A stretch of DNA of 64,000 bases from Nocardiopsis suaedae (GTDB taxonomy: Bacteria; Actinomycetota; Actinomycetes; Streptosporangiales; Streptosporangiaceae), in NCBI RefSeq assembly GCF_027706745.1, contig NZ_JAQFWP010000027.1, positions 1-64,000 on the forward strand, written 5' to 3'. The notes beneath the pieces were generated by a model. That model was given only the letters and a program-made list of their open reading frames with translations, searched no databases and had not been told where the DNA came from. Both the position numbers and the translations under genes were made by a program. This document shows positions 1 through 10,400 of the stretch, in pieces (position 1 is the first letter of the stretch; every line of letters begins with the position of its first letter).

Positions 1-773
1 TTCCGGGTGGGTCGGTGGATGTTCCTGATGTCGGGTCGGGTGGCTCGGGTGGTTCCTTCGATCTGGGGTCGTCGTCTGATGGCGGCCCGCTTCCGGGTGG
101 GTCGGTAGACATGCCCGGCTGGGGCTCCTCTGACGGGACCTCGGGCCCCGGGAGCCCGGGGCCGTCAGAGGACCGCCCCGCAGGCGGCACGGTCGACATG
201 TCGGGCTCCGGCTCGGCGGGCGGAGGGGCCGACGGTGTGAGCGGCGGAGCCTCGCCCGGACCGGGGGCATCGGCCTCCGGCGGCGCGGGCGGGCTGCAGG
301 GGTCCGGTTCGGGCGTCGGCGGCGGCGCGGCGGGAACGGGCGGCTTCGGCGCGCCCGGCGCGGGTGCAGGAGGCGCCGGTGCGGCCGGTGCGGGTGGCGC
401 CGCGGGCGGTGCCGTGGGAGGAGGCGCCGGGGGCCCGATGATGCCGCCCATGATGCCCCCGATGGGCGGAGGCGCCGGTGCGGGCGGGCCCGAGCGGGAG
501 CGCAACCGCAGCACCTGGCTGACCGAGGACGAGAAGGTGTGGGGCACCGCCGACCGCGGCGGCCCCGCCGTGCTGGGCCGGCCGGGCGCCGGTCCGGGGA
601 AGGGAGCGACCGGCCTTGGACATGTCCCTGCCGGAGCGGATGGCGCGCGACCTCGAACGTCTTCGGCAGACCCAGCGGAGTCTGTCGGAGGCAAGCGCAA
701 GCCTGGAATCGGCCGACGCGGAGGCCGTGTCCAGGGACCGGATGGTCAGCGCGAGGGTGAACGCGAGAGGTGA
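1..773 (+). CDS. C-terminal part of a Gly/Ser/Ala-rich, PPE-like type VII secretion protein (5' end outside window)
   Basis: The reading frame is already open at base 3, so the N-terminus, where the helical secretion domain would lie, is outside the window. The visible part is Gly/Ser/Pro repeats (for example two copies of PGGSVD), then a Gly/Ala stretch, a PMMPPMMPP segment and the tail STWLTEDEKVWG followed by PAVLGRP. A charged linker ending in a W-L-x-E-D-E-x-V-W-G tail is what I know from actinobacterial proteins encoded beside WXG100 genes, so I place it in an ESX-like cassette. After VLGRP the sequence looks like random translation, and it overlaps the next gene by 158 bases in another frame, so the true end may be lost or altered. 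Partial, function inferred. Confidence 0.6.
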   Translation, partial: PGGSVDVPDVGSGGSGGSFDLGSSSDGGPLPGGSVDMPGWGSSDGTSGPGSPGPSEDRPAGGTVDMSGSGSAGGGADGVSGGASPGPGASASGGAGGLQGSGSGVGGGAAGTGGFGAPGAGAGGAGAAGAGGAAGGAVGGGAGGPMMPPMMPPMGGGAGAGGPERERNRSTWLTEDEKVWGTADRGGPAVLGRPGAGPGKGATGLGHVPAGADGARPRTSSADPAESVGGKRKPGIGRRGGRVQGPDGQREGERER

Positions 774-1014
774 GGTCGCCGAGCTGCGGTTCCACACCTC
801 CAAGTACCGCACCATGGCCCCCGCCGAGCTGTCCGCGGCCGTCCTGGACGTGATCGGCCGTGCCCGGGAGGAGATGGAGCACCGGGTCTCCGAGGCCTTC
901 GCCGACCTGGCCCCCGGCAGCTCCGAGGCGCGGGCGGAGGTGGTGGACGGCGGGGACCCCGCACGGCTCCTCGCCGAGCTGGGCCTGCGCTCCCGGGCGC
1001 CCGAGGAGTCGTGA
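616..1014 (+). CDS. YbaB/EbfC-like protein of a type VII secretion cassette
   Basis: This 132-residue protein has an N-terminal amphipathic helix (PERMARDLERLRQTQ), a central beta segment (MVSARVNARGEVAELRFHT) and a C-terminal helix (VLDVIGRAREEMEHRVSEAF). That is the helix-strand-helix order of the YbaB/EbfC family. Such proteins are often encoded inside ESX loci, where mycobacterial EspL is the comparable member. The TTG at 616 is chosen because a GGGAAGGGAG ribosome site lies about nine bases upstream; ATG 622 is the alternative. The first 158 bases overlap the preceding frame. A role in chaperoning or regulating the secreted proteins is inferred from position only. Confidence 0.7.
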   Translation: MDMSLPERMARDLERLRQTQRSLSEASASLESADAEAVSRDRMVSARVNARGEVAELRFHTSKYRTMAPAELSAAVLDVIGRAREEMEHRVSEAFADLAPGSSEARAEVVDGGDPARLLAELGLRSRAPEES

Positions 1015-1067
1015 GCGGAGTGCGGCGGACAGGGCCGGACGGACACGGGTGAGAAGGAGGAACGGCG

Positions 1068-1430
1068 ATGGCCGACAGGATCGCGGTCGACCCGGACGCG
1101 GTGGCCAAGCACGGCGGTGACCTGTACGCCCTCGGGGACGAGGTGCGCGAGATCCAGCGCTGGCTGGGCAGCCGTACCGAGGCGCTGGGCCGCCCGTGGG
1201 GCGAGGGCGACGAGATCGCCGCCTCCTTCGAGACGAACTACCTGCCCGCCCGGCGCGGCCTGGACGCGTTCTTCACCGCCTTGGCGGTGGCCTTCGACAA
1301 GACCGCCGAGGGCACCATCGAGACCGCGCGCCAGTTCGCGCTCAGTGAGCAGCACGGCATCGACACGGCGAACGGGCTGATCGGGGCCGATGGCACCGGC
1401 CCGGGGGCGTCCGGCCCCGGGAGGCGGTAG
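1068..1430 (+). CDS. EspC/WXG100-like type VII secretion protein
   Basis: This is a 120-residue all-helical protein starting MADRIAVDPDAVAKHGGDLYALGDEVREI. A turn around PWGEGDEIAASFETNY follows, then a second long helix (LDAFFTALAVAFDKTAEGTIETARQFALSEQ). Length, hairpin layout and a short disordered Gly/Pro tail match EspC-like (T7SS_ESX_EspC) and WXG100-like secreted partners, although the central motif is W-G-E-G rather than a strict W-x-G. A strong GGAGG site lies ten bases before ATG 1068. It ends six bases before the giant gene, so the two are almost certainly translated together. It may be the secretion partner of the giant protein's N-terminal domain; that is inference. Confidence 0.75.
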   Translation: MADRIAVDPDAVAKHGGDLYALGDEVREIQRWLGSRTEALGRPWGEGDEIAASFETNYLPARRGLDAFFTALAVAFDKTAEGTIETARQFALSEQHGIDTANGLIGADGTGPGASGPGRR

Positions 1431-1436
1431 CGGCAC

Positions 1437-4400
1437 ATGGGCATGCAGCCCCCCGACGAACTGCGCACCATGTTCATGGTGCTGACCGGCTCGGAGTGGC
1501 CCGACGCCGACGAGGACCTGCTGTGGGAGCTGGCCTCGGTCTACGGCACCACGGCCGACCGGCTCGACGTCGACCTGCCGCAGTTCGTGCTGCGCGTGAA
1601 GAACAAGGTCCGGGAGGAGTTCGACGCCACCGCGGCCGACTTCTTCGACGAGTCGGTGAACCAGTTCGTCGGCGGTGAGCGCAATTACCTGGGCGAGGGC
1701 GCGGCCGCCGCCCGCGGGCTGCGGGACTACGCGGACAACGCGGCCACGCAGGTGCAGTACGCCAAGTGGATGATCATCGGCCAGCTGATCCAGCTGGCCG
1801 CGGAGATCGCCTGGGCGATCGCGATGGCCCCGTTCACCTTCGGCGCCTCGCTGGCCAAGATCCCCCTCTTCCAGGCGATCACCCGCACCATCATCGGCCG
1901 GGTGCTGTTCCGGCTGATCTCCGAGCTGGTGCAGCAGATGGCGATCAGCCAGATGTTCGCGCTGGCGCTGGACGCGGTCATCCAACGCATCCAGATCGAC
2001 CAGGGCAACCGAGAGACCTGGGACGACGAGCTGACCGAGGACGCCGCCAAGGGGGCGCTGCTCGACGGGCTGTTCGGCACCGGCGCGGCGTTCGGGGGCA
2101 GTGCTCTGGCCAAGAAGTTCGACGAGCTCCTCGGCAACGCCTCGGGGCCCGCGATCGCCAAGTACCTGAACGACCTCTTCGACGGCCCCGGTGGTCCGGG
2201 CGGCCGGGGAGGTCCAGGCGGCCCGGACGGTCCGGAGGCGGGCGGCAAGGGCGCCGGTGACGGCGTCGGCGGCCCGGGGCGGGGTGCCGCGGACGAGAAG
2301 GGGCCGAACGACGGCCCCGCCGACGGCATCGGCGACGGGGCCGCTGATGGTCCGGGCGGCACAGGCGGCACAGGCGGTATCGGCGGCCCGGAGCGGGGTG
2401 CCGGGGAGAACGGTTCACCGGGCAAAGGCATGGCCGACGACATCGGCGACCTGTTCGGCGACGAAGCCGCCCACCTTCTGGCGCCCTACGGAAAGGACGC
2501 GGGGCCCGGCTGGTCGCGGCCGGTGGACCTGGAGCGCTTCAAGGACCGGATGGGGAACGCCTTCGGCGACGGCATGGGCGACGCGCTCGGCCGGGGCCGG
2601 GCGGAGGGGCTCGGACGGGAGTACGCCGAGGCGTTCGCGCGCAATTGGGGCTCGCCGAACCTGGGCAAGGCGCTGGACGAGGCCCTTGCGGACGCCGGAC
2701 CGGGCCTGTCCCCCCGGGTCCGGGAGATCCTGGCCCGCGGGGTGCCCGACGCCGTCGAGGACGGTCTGGCCGAGGTGGGCTCCGCGTGGAAGACCGCGCT
2801 GTCGCAGTACTCGTCGCAGGCGATCGCCAACGCCGGGCAGGGCATGCTGGCCGAGGGCTTCTACAACCTGTTGTTCGGCGAGGACAACACCTTCTCGGTG
2901 ACGTGGCTGTCGGCGGTCTCGGGCGCGGTCTCCGGCGCGGTCCAGCAGGGGCTCACCGAGGCGGGCATCGCGATGCTCGACAAGATCGCCGGGCTCGGCC
3001 CGGACCTGCCGGACCCTCCCTCGCACGTGGAGACCTCAGGGGGTGGGGACAAGTCCCTCGACGACCCGTCGGACTCGGACGGAGCGTCCAGGGTGTCCTC
3101 CGAGGACGGCGAGGCCGGGAAGGGCGACCCGGAGGAGGACGGCCTGGACGACGGCGCCTCGGACAGGGACACGACCGGAGGCGGTGCCTCCGAGGACGGG
3201 CCGCGGGAAGGAGCGGCGGGCGAGCGCGAGGGGAGCGGCGCGTCCGGCGGAGAGGACCGGGCGGTTCCGGGACGGCGCGGGACCGACGGCACGCACGAGT
3301 CGGACGGCCCTGGACCGGCCATCGCCCCACCCGGTGGTGCGGGACAGGGCGGGGCGGAGGCGACAGGCGCCGTCCCGCCGCCCCGGGAGGCGGCGACGTC
3401 CTCGGAGACCCCCGAATCCTCGGATCGCCTCGGGACACCCCCGACGACCGGCGGCGATGCGTGGCCCCGAGAGCCGCAAGGGACGGGGGACCTCCGGGAC
3501 GAGGAGGAGATCCGTCCCGACGGCGGCCGCCCCGAGGGGGACGCCTCTCCGCCCGACACGACGGAGGTGCCCTCCGAAGGCGGTACCGACGGGCCCCGGG
3601 AGGAGCACGGAGAAGAGGGAGCGGAGAACGGAGCCGACAGAGAGGACAGAGGCGACAGGAGCGACGGGCCGCAGGGAGGCGGCCCGCGGACCGGCGAAGG
3701 AGACGGGCGCGGCGGCGACGGCGCGGTCTCCGACACCGGGAGGACAGGGGAGGAGGCCCCCGACGCGGGGGACGAGGACGCGGACGCCTCCCGGCCAGGG
3801 GAGAGCGGTGGGCCCGCGGACGCCCCGCCGACGCCTGGGCCCGACGATTCTGCGGACAAAGCGCGGGCGTCGGACGATGACCCCGTGTCCGGCCCTTCCA
3901 CGTCCGGCCCTTCCGCGGTCGACGGGCGGAACGACGTCCAGGCGCCCCTGGACACCGATGAGACGCCGCAGTCGTCCCCGGACACGGGCGGCGTGCCCGC
4001 TGCCTCCGGTCCCGTCGGCGGTCCCACGGACGGCGGCGGTCAGGAGAACGAAGAGGGCGCCGGGCGGTCGGGACCTCTCCTTGAGCAAGGGGGCGGGGCG
4101 TCCCCGTTCACCGGAGCCGGGCCTCGGGACGACACCTCCGGAACCATCGACGCCACCGACCGCTCCCCGCAGCCGGTCCCGGCCCCGGCCCCGGCTCCCA
4201 TGGGGATCGGCGGCGGATCGGCCGCCCAGGGGCCGCAGCGGAGCACGCCGGACAACCAGGGCGCCGCGACATCGGCACGGGGCCCGAGGCCCGAGGCGGA
4301 CCGCCGGAGTGGCGAGGACTCTGAGGACTCTGGGGTCGGGCGTTCCGCTCCTGTGCCCCCGGTTCCTTCCCGGACCCAGAGCGGGTCCGGGGTGTCTTCG

Positions 4401-7400
4401 GGGGACCCCGACCGTAGTGACGGCGGCTCCGAGGGCCGGCCCCCTCCTCCGGTGCCTCCGGCTCCTTCGCGGACCGAGAGCGCGTCCGGTGAGTTCGAGG
4501 GGCCGGAACCGCCGCCGGGGCCGCCTGTTCCGACTGAATCCCTCGATGACGGGACGGGCGGCGAATGGATCGAGATGACCTCCTTCAACGGCCGGTCCGG
4601 CGAGGAAACGGGGGAGGGGTCGGAGGACGCCACCGGTGCTGCCCCCTCCGGCGGAGGCCCCTCCGGCACCGGCCCGGACCGGGAGGGTGAGCGCCGGGAC
4701 GATGAGGGCCGGGACCGCCGGGACGGGAACGACCGGGACCGTGAGCCCCCTGAGGCCCCGGAGGAGCGGCGGCCCGTCGACGGCGCCACGGCACGGATGC
4801 TCGACGCCCTGGTCGGCGGGGGGAACGGCGGTGGCCGGTACGACGGTTCCCGGACCACGGTCGACGACCCCGCCCCGGCCGTGGTGGACCGGGTCCGGCG
4901 GTGGCTGGGCGACGACTGGCGGTTCACCGCGGTCGGGCTCGACCTGCTGCGCAACAGGCTCGCCGACCACGGCCTGAACGGCGGCGGTGGTCGGCGGCCG
5001 GTCACCGTCGAGGTCCCGGTGGTGTCCGCCGACGGCGCCGCGCGCGCCACGGCCGTCGTGGACGTCTCCCGGGCCTGGCGCCCCGTGGACGACCCGCCCG
5101 TGCGCCCCACCACCACGTACGAGAGCCGCGCCAAGACGGGCGGGACCGCCGTGCAGCAGTCCCGCAAGCAGTTCGGCATCACCGGCCCCTTCACCGTGAT
5201 CGGCGAGGTCGCGAGCAAGCTCGCCCTGCTCAACCTGCGGCTGAAGGCGGCCGTGGCGCAGCGGCAGCGCGGGACGCAGTACCAGACGGCCGCCGAGAGC
5301 AAGGTCAAGCGGGCCGTCGACGCCAAGGACGGCGGCGAGGGCTTCGCGGCCGACCTCCGCATCGGCCTGAGCCTGCGGGACGGGCGGGAGGCGGGCGGGG
5401 CCGTCCTGCGCCAGGACACCGCCACCGTCCCCGGGGTCGACGAGGTCACGCTGCCCGGCCGCAGGTCGCCGGGGCCCGAGCCGTGGATGCCGGAGGCCAT
5501 CGGCGACCGCGGCGGGCCGGTGCTGCCCCGCACGCCGAGGTTCGGCCGCACGCTCGCGGTGCTCGACACCGGAGGCGTCGCCGACCGGGTGGCCGGCGAC
5601 GGCCGGGACCGGCCGCCCCTGGAGGCCGATGAGCGCGCCCGCCTCAAGGAGCTGCTCGGCGACGGGGAGCTCAAGGAGGCGATGGGGCGGCTCGACCAGG
5701 GCGAGGCGCTCGCGCTGCCCTTCCGCCGCCGGGAGGGGGACCGCCTGACCGAGCCGGAGTGGATGGAGAGCACCGAGCTTCGGGGCGGGCCGGTCCACTA
5801 CGAGCGGGTGGGGCCGGTCCTGGACGGCACCTCCTTCAGCGACACCGACAAGACGTCGGCGTCGGCGGCGACCACCGCGAACCGCACCGGGAAGGTCGAC
5901 GTGGAGGTCGAGGGCGGGCTGATGGCGACCGCCGACCCCGCCCCGGGGGCGACCGTCCGGGCCGGGGCCGCGGGGAAGGTCGGCCATCAGCGCACCAACA
6001 AGCAGGGCCGGGGCACCGACCACGGGGCGGAGCGCGCCCGGGGCGCCTCGGCCGAGGACCACTCGGCGCTGTACCGGGTGACCCGGGAGTACACGGTCAC
6101 CACCACCGAGGGCGGCCGGGAGACGGTCACCATGGTCACCCTGGACCTGCTCTCGACCGAGGACGCCACGGCGCTGACCGGCCCGGAATGGGCGGCCCCC
6201 GGGGGAACGGACGGCGGCACCGCCGAACGGAACGGCGGACGGGAACGCGGGGACACGGGGCCCGCTCCCGGCGGGCTCGGCGTCGGCAAGGCCCGGATCG
6301 ACGGATTCGGCGAGGCCCACCCCGTGGGCCTGCGCTGGGGGAACGGAGATCTGCGCCGCGGCGACGACGGCACCACCCCCGCCCAGGAGGTCGCGCGCGC
6401 CGTCCAGGCGATGGTGCACCGTGAGCGGCCGGACCTGGTCATGCCGCCGGACGGAGACGGGCACCGGCCCAACGCCTGGAACCGGATGTGGCGCAAGCGC
6501 GACACCCGGATGCAGAACACGCTGCGGCTCCACCGGCAGGTCGAGCGCGCGGCGCTGAACGCGGACGCGCTCGCGGGCGAGGGGATCGCGATCGACCTGC
6601 GGCCGTCGGGGGGAAGGAACCTCTTCCGCCTCGGCCCGGGACCGCTGCGGCAGGCGCTGCACGGCATCGGGCTGATGGCCGAGCGCAGCTCCCAGGACGG
6701 GGCCGACCACTTCAGCCTGCGGGTGCGCGCCGACTTCACCGACGGGGTGCACCGCGGGACGCGCGCCGAGGGGAAGCTCTCCTCGGCGCTGGCCGCCCAT
6801 GCCTCGCTCTCCGACGGCACCGACCACGGGCGCAAGATCACCGGTGAGGCGGGCGCCAAGGCGCAGTACCGGCACGGCGAGACCCCGGCGGGCCTGCCCT
6901 GGTTCATCGCCGAGGGCGGGCTCACCAACACGGCCGAGGCGGGGTGGAACAGGTCGGTCCTGGACACGGGCAAAGGCGCGATCCACGGGGGAGCCTCCTA
7001 TACAGGCCCGGTCGACAGCTGGTCCTACACCGCCGGGTTCCAGGTCGAGATGGCAGGCGGGGCCGCGCAGCCGGTCCCCATGGACGGCGGCGGCCCCGTG
7101 CTCCTGGTCGAGACCCCGGTGGGCCGCCCGGTCCCCGGTGAGGCGGCGGCGGAGACCGGCGCGGGCGACGAGGGCGGCGGCCCCGGTGCGGAACGGGCGG
7201 ACCAGCGTGCGCGGCGGATGGAGGAAGGCCTGCGCGGGCTGATGGACCTGCCCGGACAGGAGCGGGAGGCGCGGGACGCGCGCGCCGAGGCCGACCGGAT
7301 CGCGGACGAGGTCGGCGGCCTGGAGAGGGAGGCCGAAGACGCCAGAGAGGGCCTGAACGGCGCGCGCCGGGACCTGGGCGACGCGCAGAGGGAGGTAGAC

Positions 7401-10400
7401 GACGCCCGGACCCGGGCGGACGACGCCGACGGACGGGCCCAGAGCGCAGAGGAGGCCGTGGGGAGGGCCGAGCGGGACGTCGAGGCGGCGGCCGAAGGCG
7501 TGCAGAGGGCGAAACGGGCGCCGGACGCGCAGGAAGGCGGGCCCGGCGCGGACGGCGGTGACCCGGTGGCGCGCGCGGAGGAAGGGCTGCGCGGCGCAGA
7601 AGAGCGGCTCGGCCGGGCCGAGGCGACGGCCAAGGACCTTCGCGAGGAGGCCGGTCAGGCGGCCGAGGACCTCCGGGAGGCGGTGGAGGGGCGCGACGAC
7701 GCCGAGCGCGCGCGGGACCGGGCCGAGCGGGACGTCCGCGACGCCGAGCAGCGGGTACGCGACCGCGAGGAGGAGCGCGACCGGGCCCAGGGGCGCGCCG
7801 ACCGTGCCGATGAGCGGGCCGGGCGGACCCGGGGCACCGTCCGCGACGCCGGGTTCGAGGGCGTAGGGGAGGCGGACGCCCGGCAGCGCACCGCGCGGGC
7901 GCGTGCCGAAGCGGACGACGCCGCGTTCCGAGGGCGCCGGGACCAGGACATCCGGCGGGACGGAGACAAGGGGGACGCCCTCACCGGCCTGCCGCACGCC
8001 CCGCGGTCGGCCCGGAGCGACGACGGCGGACTCCTCGACACCGCCCGCAGGACGCTTTCGCGCGCGACCGGGTACGCCAGGGCGCTGTGGTCCGGGTCGG
8101 CGGTCGACGGCCAGGTCAGTGTGCTGACCTCGCCCAGGTCGCTCGCGGCGGAGTCCGACGCGTTGCGCAACGGGGGCGTGCCGCTGCGCCAGCAGTACGA
8201 GGACGCGATCACCCGCAGGTCCGACGTGGACGCGCGGCTCACGGCGGAGGACCGGGGGATGTCGGCCTCCGAGGTGTTCCACGGCGGCGGCCTGGACCTG
8301 ACGGTCAAGGCCGAGAACGAGCGCACGGCCTCCTCGGGCCGGTCCTTCTCCGACCGGCTGGGGCTCACCCTCGGCCTGCGGGGCTCCCCCGACCACGGCG
8401 CCGCCCACTACAACCGGCTGGGCGGGGTGCTCGGGGCGATGTGGAGCTGGACCCGCTCGGGGTCCCAGGCCCACACCGAGACCTTCACCGAGGAGGACCA
8501 GTTCTCCCTGCCCGGCAGCACCGTCGGGGTGGTCAGGGACGTCGCCTACACCTTCGCGGCCCGGGCCCGGGTGCGGCCCAACCTCGTCGCGAGCCTTCCG
8601 CTGCCCTGGACGAGGGACCTGGCGCAGGAGGGACGGGGCCGGGACGACCACGGCGGCGGTGAGGACGGCCGTGAAGGGGAGAACGGCCCGGAGGGCCGGG
8701 GGCCCCGCGACGGGCCCGACGACGGGACCGTCGGCGGCAAGGAGGAGACCCGGTACCGCGTGGTCGACCTGGCCGCGAAGGGCCTCCTGCGCGGGACCGA
8801 AGGGCTCGTCGGCCCGCTGCGGGCCGCGCGGGCGCTGCCCGAGGCGGTCACCTCCCGCGCGGCGGGGCCGGGGGCCTCGCGCGGCCTCACCCTGAGCGGC
8901 CTGGACGTCGACCGCGCCGTCCAGGGGGTCAAGAACCGGGTGGAGGACGCCGGATTCGCCCTCACCGACCAGAGCGAGCACGACATCCGCATCGCCCTCT
9001 CGCCCAACGCCTCCCGCGGGCGGCGGCGGGCCCTGTTCAGCGAGGGGGTGCCGGTGCGGGTCCGCCTGCGCCACAAGGACGCCGGGGACCAGCGGTTCAC
9101 CGACGGCGGCTGGATGCGCATCCGGCTGGAGCGCGGTCCGGGCGCCTCGGCCGGGGCGGTCGAGGCGCAGATGTCCTCCTCGCGGACCGACACCGACAGC
9201 GACGAGAAGAGCCGCGCGGAGGCGAAGGGGAACAGGGCCGGGGTGACGGCCAAGGCTGACGGCGCCGTGCTGCCCGTCGGGGCGAAGGAGGGGGAGGACC
9301 CCGCACTGCCGCCGACCCGGATGCACCTGCTCAACGCCCAAGGGCCGCTCCAGGCCGCCGAGGCGGGCGTCGACCGGACCCACGGGAGCGCCGACTCCAC
9401 CACCGACAACCGCGCCCGCACGGTCAAGGAGCCCGGGGTGTCCATGGACACCCCCGTCCGGCTGCGGTTCACCCTCACCCATGAAGGGGCGTTGGGCGGT
9501 GCCAAGGCGCCGATCACCGACGGCGGCCGCGGGGTGGACGCCGGGCGGGTGAAGGAGATCGTCCCGGTCAGCGCCATGGCCCCGGACGGGGGAGCGGACG
9601 GGGGAGCGGCTTTTGGCCCGGGGACCGTGCGCGAGTACGACCGCGGCGGTGCCCACCAGGAGCGCGTGGAACAGGTCGGGGACGCCTGGCGGAGCGGCGG
9701 CGGACGCGCCGCCGACCGGCAGCCGCAGGTGCCGATGCCCGAGTCCGTGGGCCCCGGTGTCGCCGACGCGCTCGTGCTCTCCGCCGCCCTGGCCAAGGGG
9801 TGGACCCCGGACGGGGGCCGCATGGACCCCGGCGCCGCGGAGGCCTATCTCGGGGGGAAAGGCGGGCTCGGTGTCCGCGCGGGCGTGCTCCGCGCCGCCG
9901 CGGGCGAGCAGGTGCTCCGGTCGGTCTTCGCGCGGTCGCAGGGTGCGGAGCCCCCGGCCGGGGGCGGGGCGCACGGCCGGGACGGGGCCCCGCTCCTGGG
10001 CGGCGGGGACGGCCCCTTCGCCGTCCCGGGCCTGGACGCGCGGCTGTACACGTCCCTGCGGCCCGGCGAGGGGCGCATCATCGACGTGGACGAGGGCGCC
10101 TCGACCGACCGCTACACGCAGGCGACGCACCGCGAGGAGCGGTCCGGGACGCACGACGGGGGCCAGAGCCTTCCGGTTTCCGGCGACCTGAACTTCGTCG
10201 GCGGCCTCGACGGGGCGGGCCGGGGCGGGTTCGCCCCGAGCGCGGTCTACGGGAGCCAGAGCGTGTCAGGCAATGCGGCGCCGCCCGTCGGCGCCGGAAC
10301 GAGCAAGGACGAGGCCACCGTCCTGCACACCGACCACGGGGCGCCCGAGGACGAGGGCCGCCGCTTCCTCGTGCGCATGCCCATGGACGCGCTGGTGGCC

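Noticed and set aside
3036-10154. A 2,372-codon open frame on the minus strand opposite the giant gene
   Set aside because: Arg/Gly/Pro/Ala-rich chance translation of a very GC-rich gene read backwards. It has no ribosome site and no recognisable domain, and the plus frame has clear protein character.
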